19,059 nucleotides of DNA from Discostella pseudostelligera. Its lineage: Eukaryota > Bacillariophyta > Thalassiosirophyceae > Thalassiosirales > Thalassiosiraceae. The stretch spans positions 1-19,059 of the forward strand of contig JALLBK010000352.1 in the NCBI GenBank assembly GCA_036940085.1. Direction: 5' to 3'. How positions within the stretch are numbered: position 1 is the stretch's first letter; each line of letters opens with the position of its first letter. The translations under genes were made by a program, and so were the position numbers. The notes beneath the pieces were generated by a model. That model did not search any database. It was not told the DNA's origin and saw nothing but the letters and a program-made list of their open reading frames with translations. Positions 18,590 through 19,059 of the stretch are shown here, in pieces.

Positions 18590-19059
18590 CGAATGTTGTC
18601 AAGTGATTATGTCTCCTCCGGCGAGCAGCAGCAGCAGTAGGTGGAGCAGCGAATCTTTCATTGCTAGCAATAGCAAAATCCCCGTGGCTAAATAATAATG
18701 ATAATAATAGCGATGTTGTGGATCTTGATGTAGCTGCTGTGGATGAAGAAGTCGCTATTGTTGACACTGATATTGCTCGACGATAATAATTGCTCGATGG
18801 ATGAATCCAGGCCATTCTCGGTGCTGCTGACAAACTGTTACAATGTTGTCGTCGTCGTCGTCGTTGTTGTTGTTGTTGAGCCGCAACCGTAGTCGTAGTC
18901 GTCGTATCGGTAGCAGATGGGGAAGCAAAATCAAGAGGCCTTTCTGTACGAAAGGCAAACGAAACCTGTCCCAAAAATGCAATTATTACCATCCAGAGGA
19001 AGAATCGCGACGTCGACGTTGTGGCTGTGGTGAAGGAATTGTGGACTGCTACTGCGGCA
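18096..19059 (-). CDS. Thioredoxin-like protein with plastid-type bipartite leader, 5' end beyond the window
   Basis: The stop is at 18098-18096. The frame has an ATG at 18992 (298 aa), but stays open without a stop to the window edge at 19059, and the upstream residues (SRFFLWM) complete a basic-hydrophobic signal peptide. I therefore treat it as 5' partial. Numbering from ATG 18992: the leader core IIAFLGQVSFA is followed by Phe14, like the ASAFAP cleavage motif of diatom plastid proteins. A long Ser/Thr/Ala/Arg-rich transit-like region follows, then STALQMVA (146-152), a typical boundary to the mature protein. The thioredoxin fold spans about 198-295: ILVLFTAPWCGPC with Cys215 and Cys218, and cis-Pro260 in SSIPT. 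It probably acts as a plastid disulfide reductase; subclass is unclear. A poly-Ser run (136-145) is encoded by (GAT)10 on the plus strand. Confidence 0.85.
18559..18588 (+). repeat. (GAT)10 microsatellite encoding poly-Ser in the thioredoxin leader
   Basis: Ten perfect GAT units on the plus strand, read as TCA on the minus strand, giving most of the Ser run just before the predicted mature protein. Length changes here would alter only the transit region. Confidence 0.85.

Overview
The window looks like nuclear DNA of a centric diatom, most likely a thalassiosiralean; this is inferred from content, not from any search. Pointers are short GT-AG introns (93-298 bp), a BspA-type leucine-rich repeat protein of the kind expanded in centric diatoms, a starch-binding-domain/trehalose-6-phosphate synthase fusion, and a thioredoxin whose leader has a hydrophobic segment followed by a Phe, as in diatom plastid presequences. 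Most proteins carry homopolymer runs (Q, H, S, G, T, A), and the coding sequence is rich in trinucleotide microsatellites. One N at 11788 shows that this is draft assembly.

Layout, left to right. (1) 245-4839, minus: a five-exon CBM20-like + TPS + TPP protein, 1368 aa. (2) 4840-5308: a divergent promoter region with three CACGTG boxes and a TGACGTCA palindrome. (3) 5309-7310, plus: a two-exon CDK9/CDK12-like kinase, 632 aa, with two insertions in the kinase domain. (4) 7905-12561, plus: a very large disordered protein with four C-x4-H-x-H-x4-C repeats; its reading frame is broken only by an assembly join (72-bp exact duplicate around the N). (5) 14450-12954, minus: a single-exon CCCH zinc finger + WD40 (ZFWD-type) protein. 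(6) 14793-16097, plus: a BspA-type LRR protein. (7) 17148-16341, minus: a two-exon Qc-like SNARE, 169 aa. (8) 17149-18095: gene-poor DNA with paired E2F-like sites. (9) 19059-18096, minus: a thioredoxin-like protein with a plastid-type leader, whose 5' end probably lies outside the window.

The genes do not form an operon or an obvious pathway cluster; this is ordinary compact eukaryotic gene order with divergent pairs (TPS/CDK, ZFWD/LRR) and convergent pairs (large protein/ZFWD, LRR/SNARE). Possible functional themes are sugar-phosphate signalling (TPS/TPP), transcription elongation control (CDK), RNA binding (large RG-rich protein, ZFWD), endosomal/Golgi membrane fusion (SNARE) and plastid redox (thioredoxin). 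The points most worth following up are the altered active-site residues in the TPS/TPP fusion, the C-H-H-C tandem repeats, the collapsed assembly duplication, and the E2F-like and CACGTG promoter elements.
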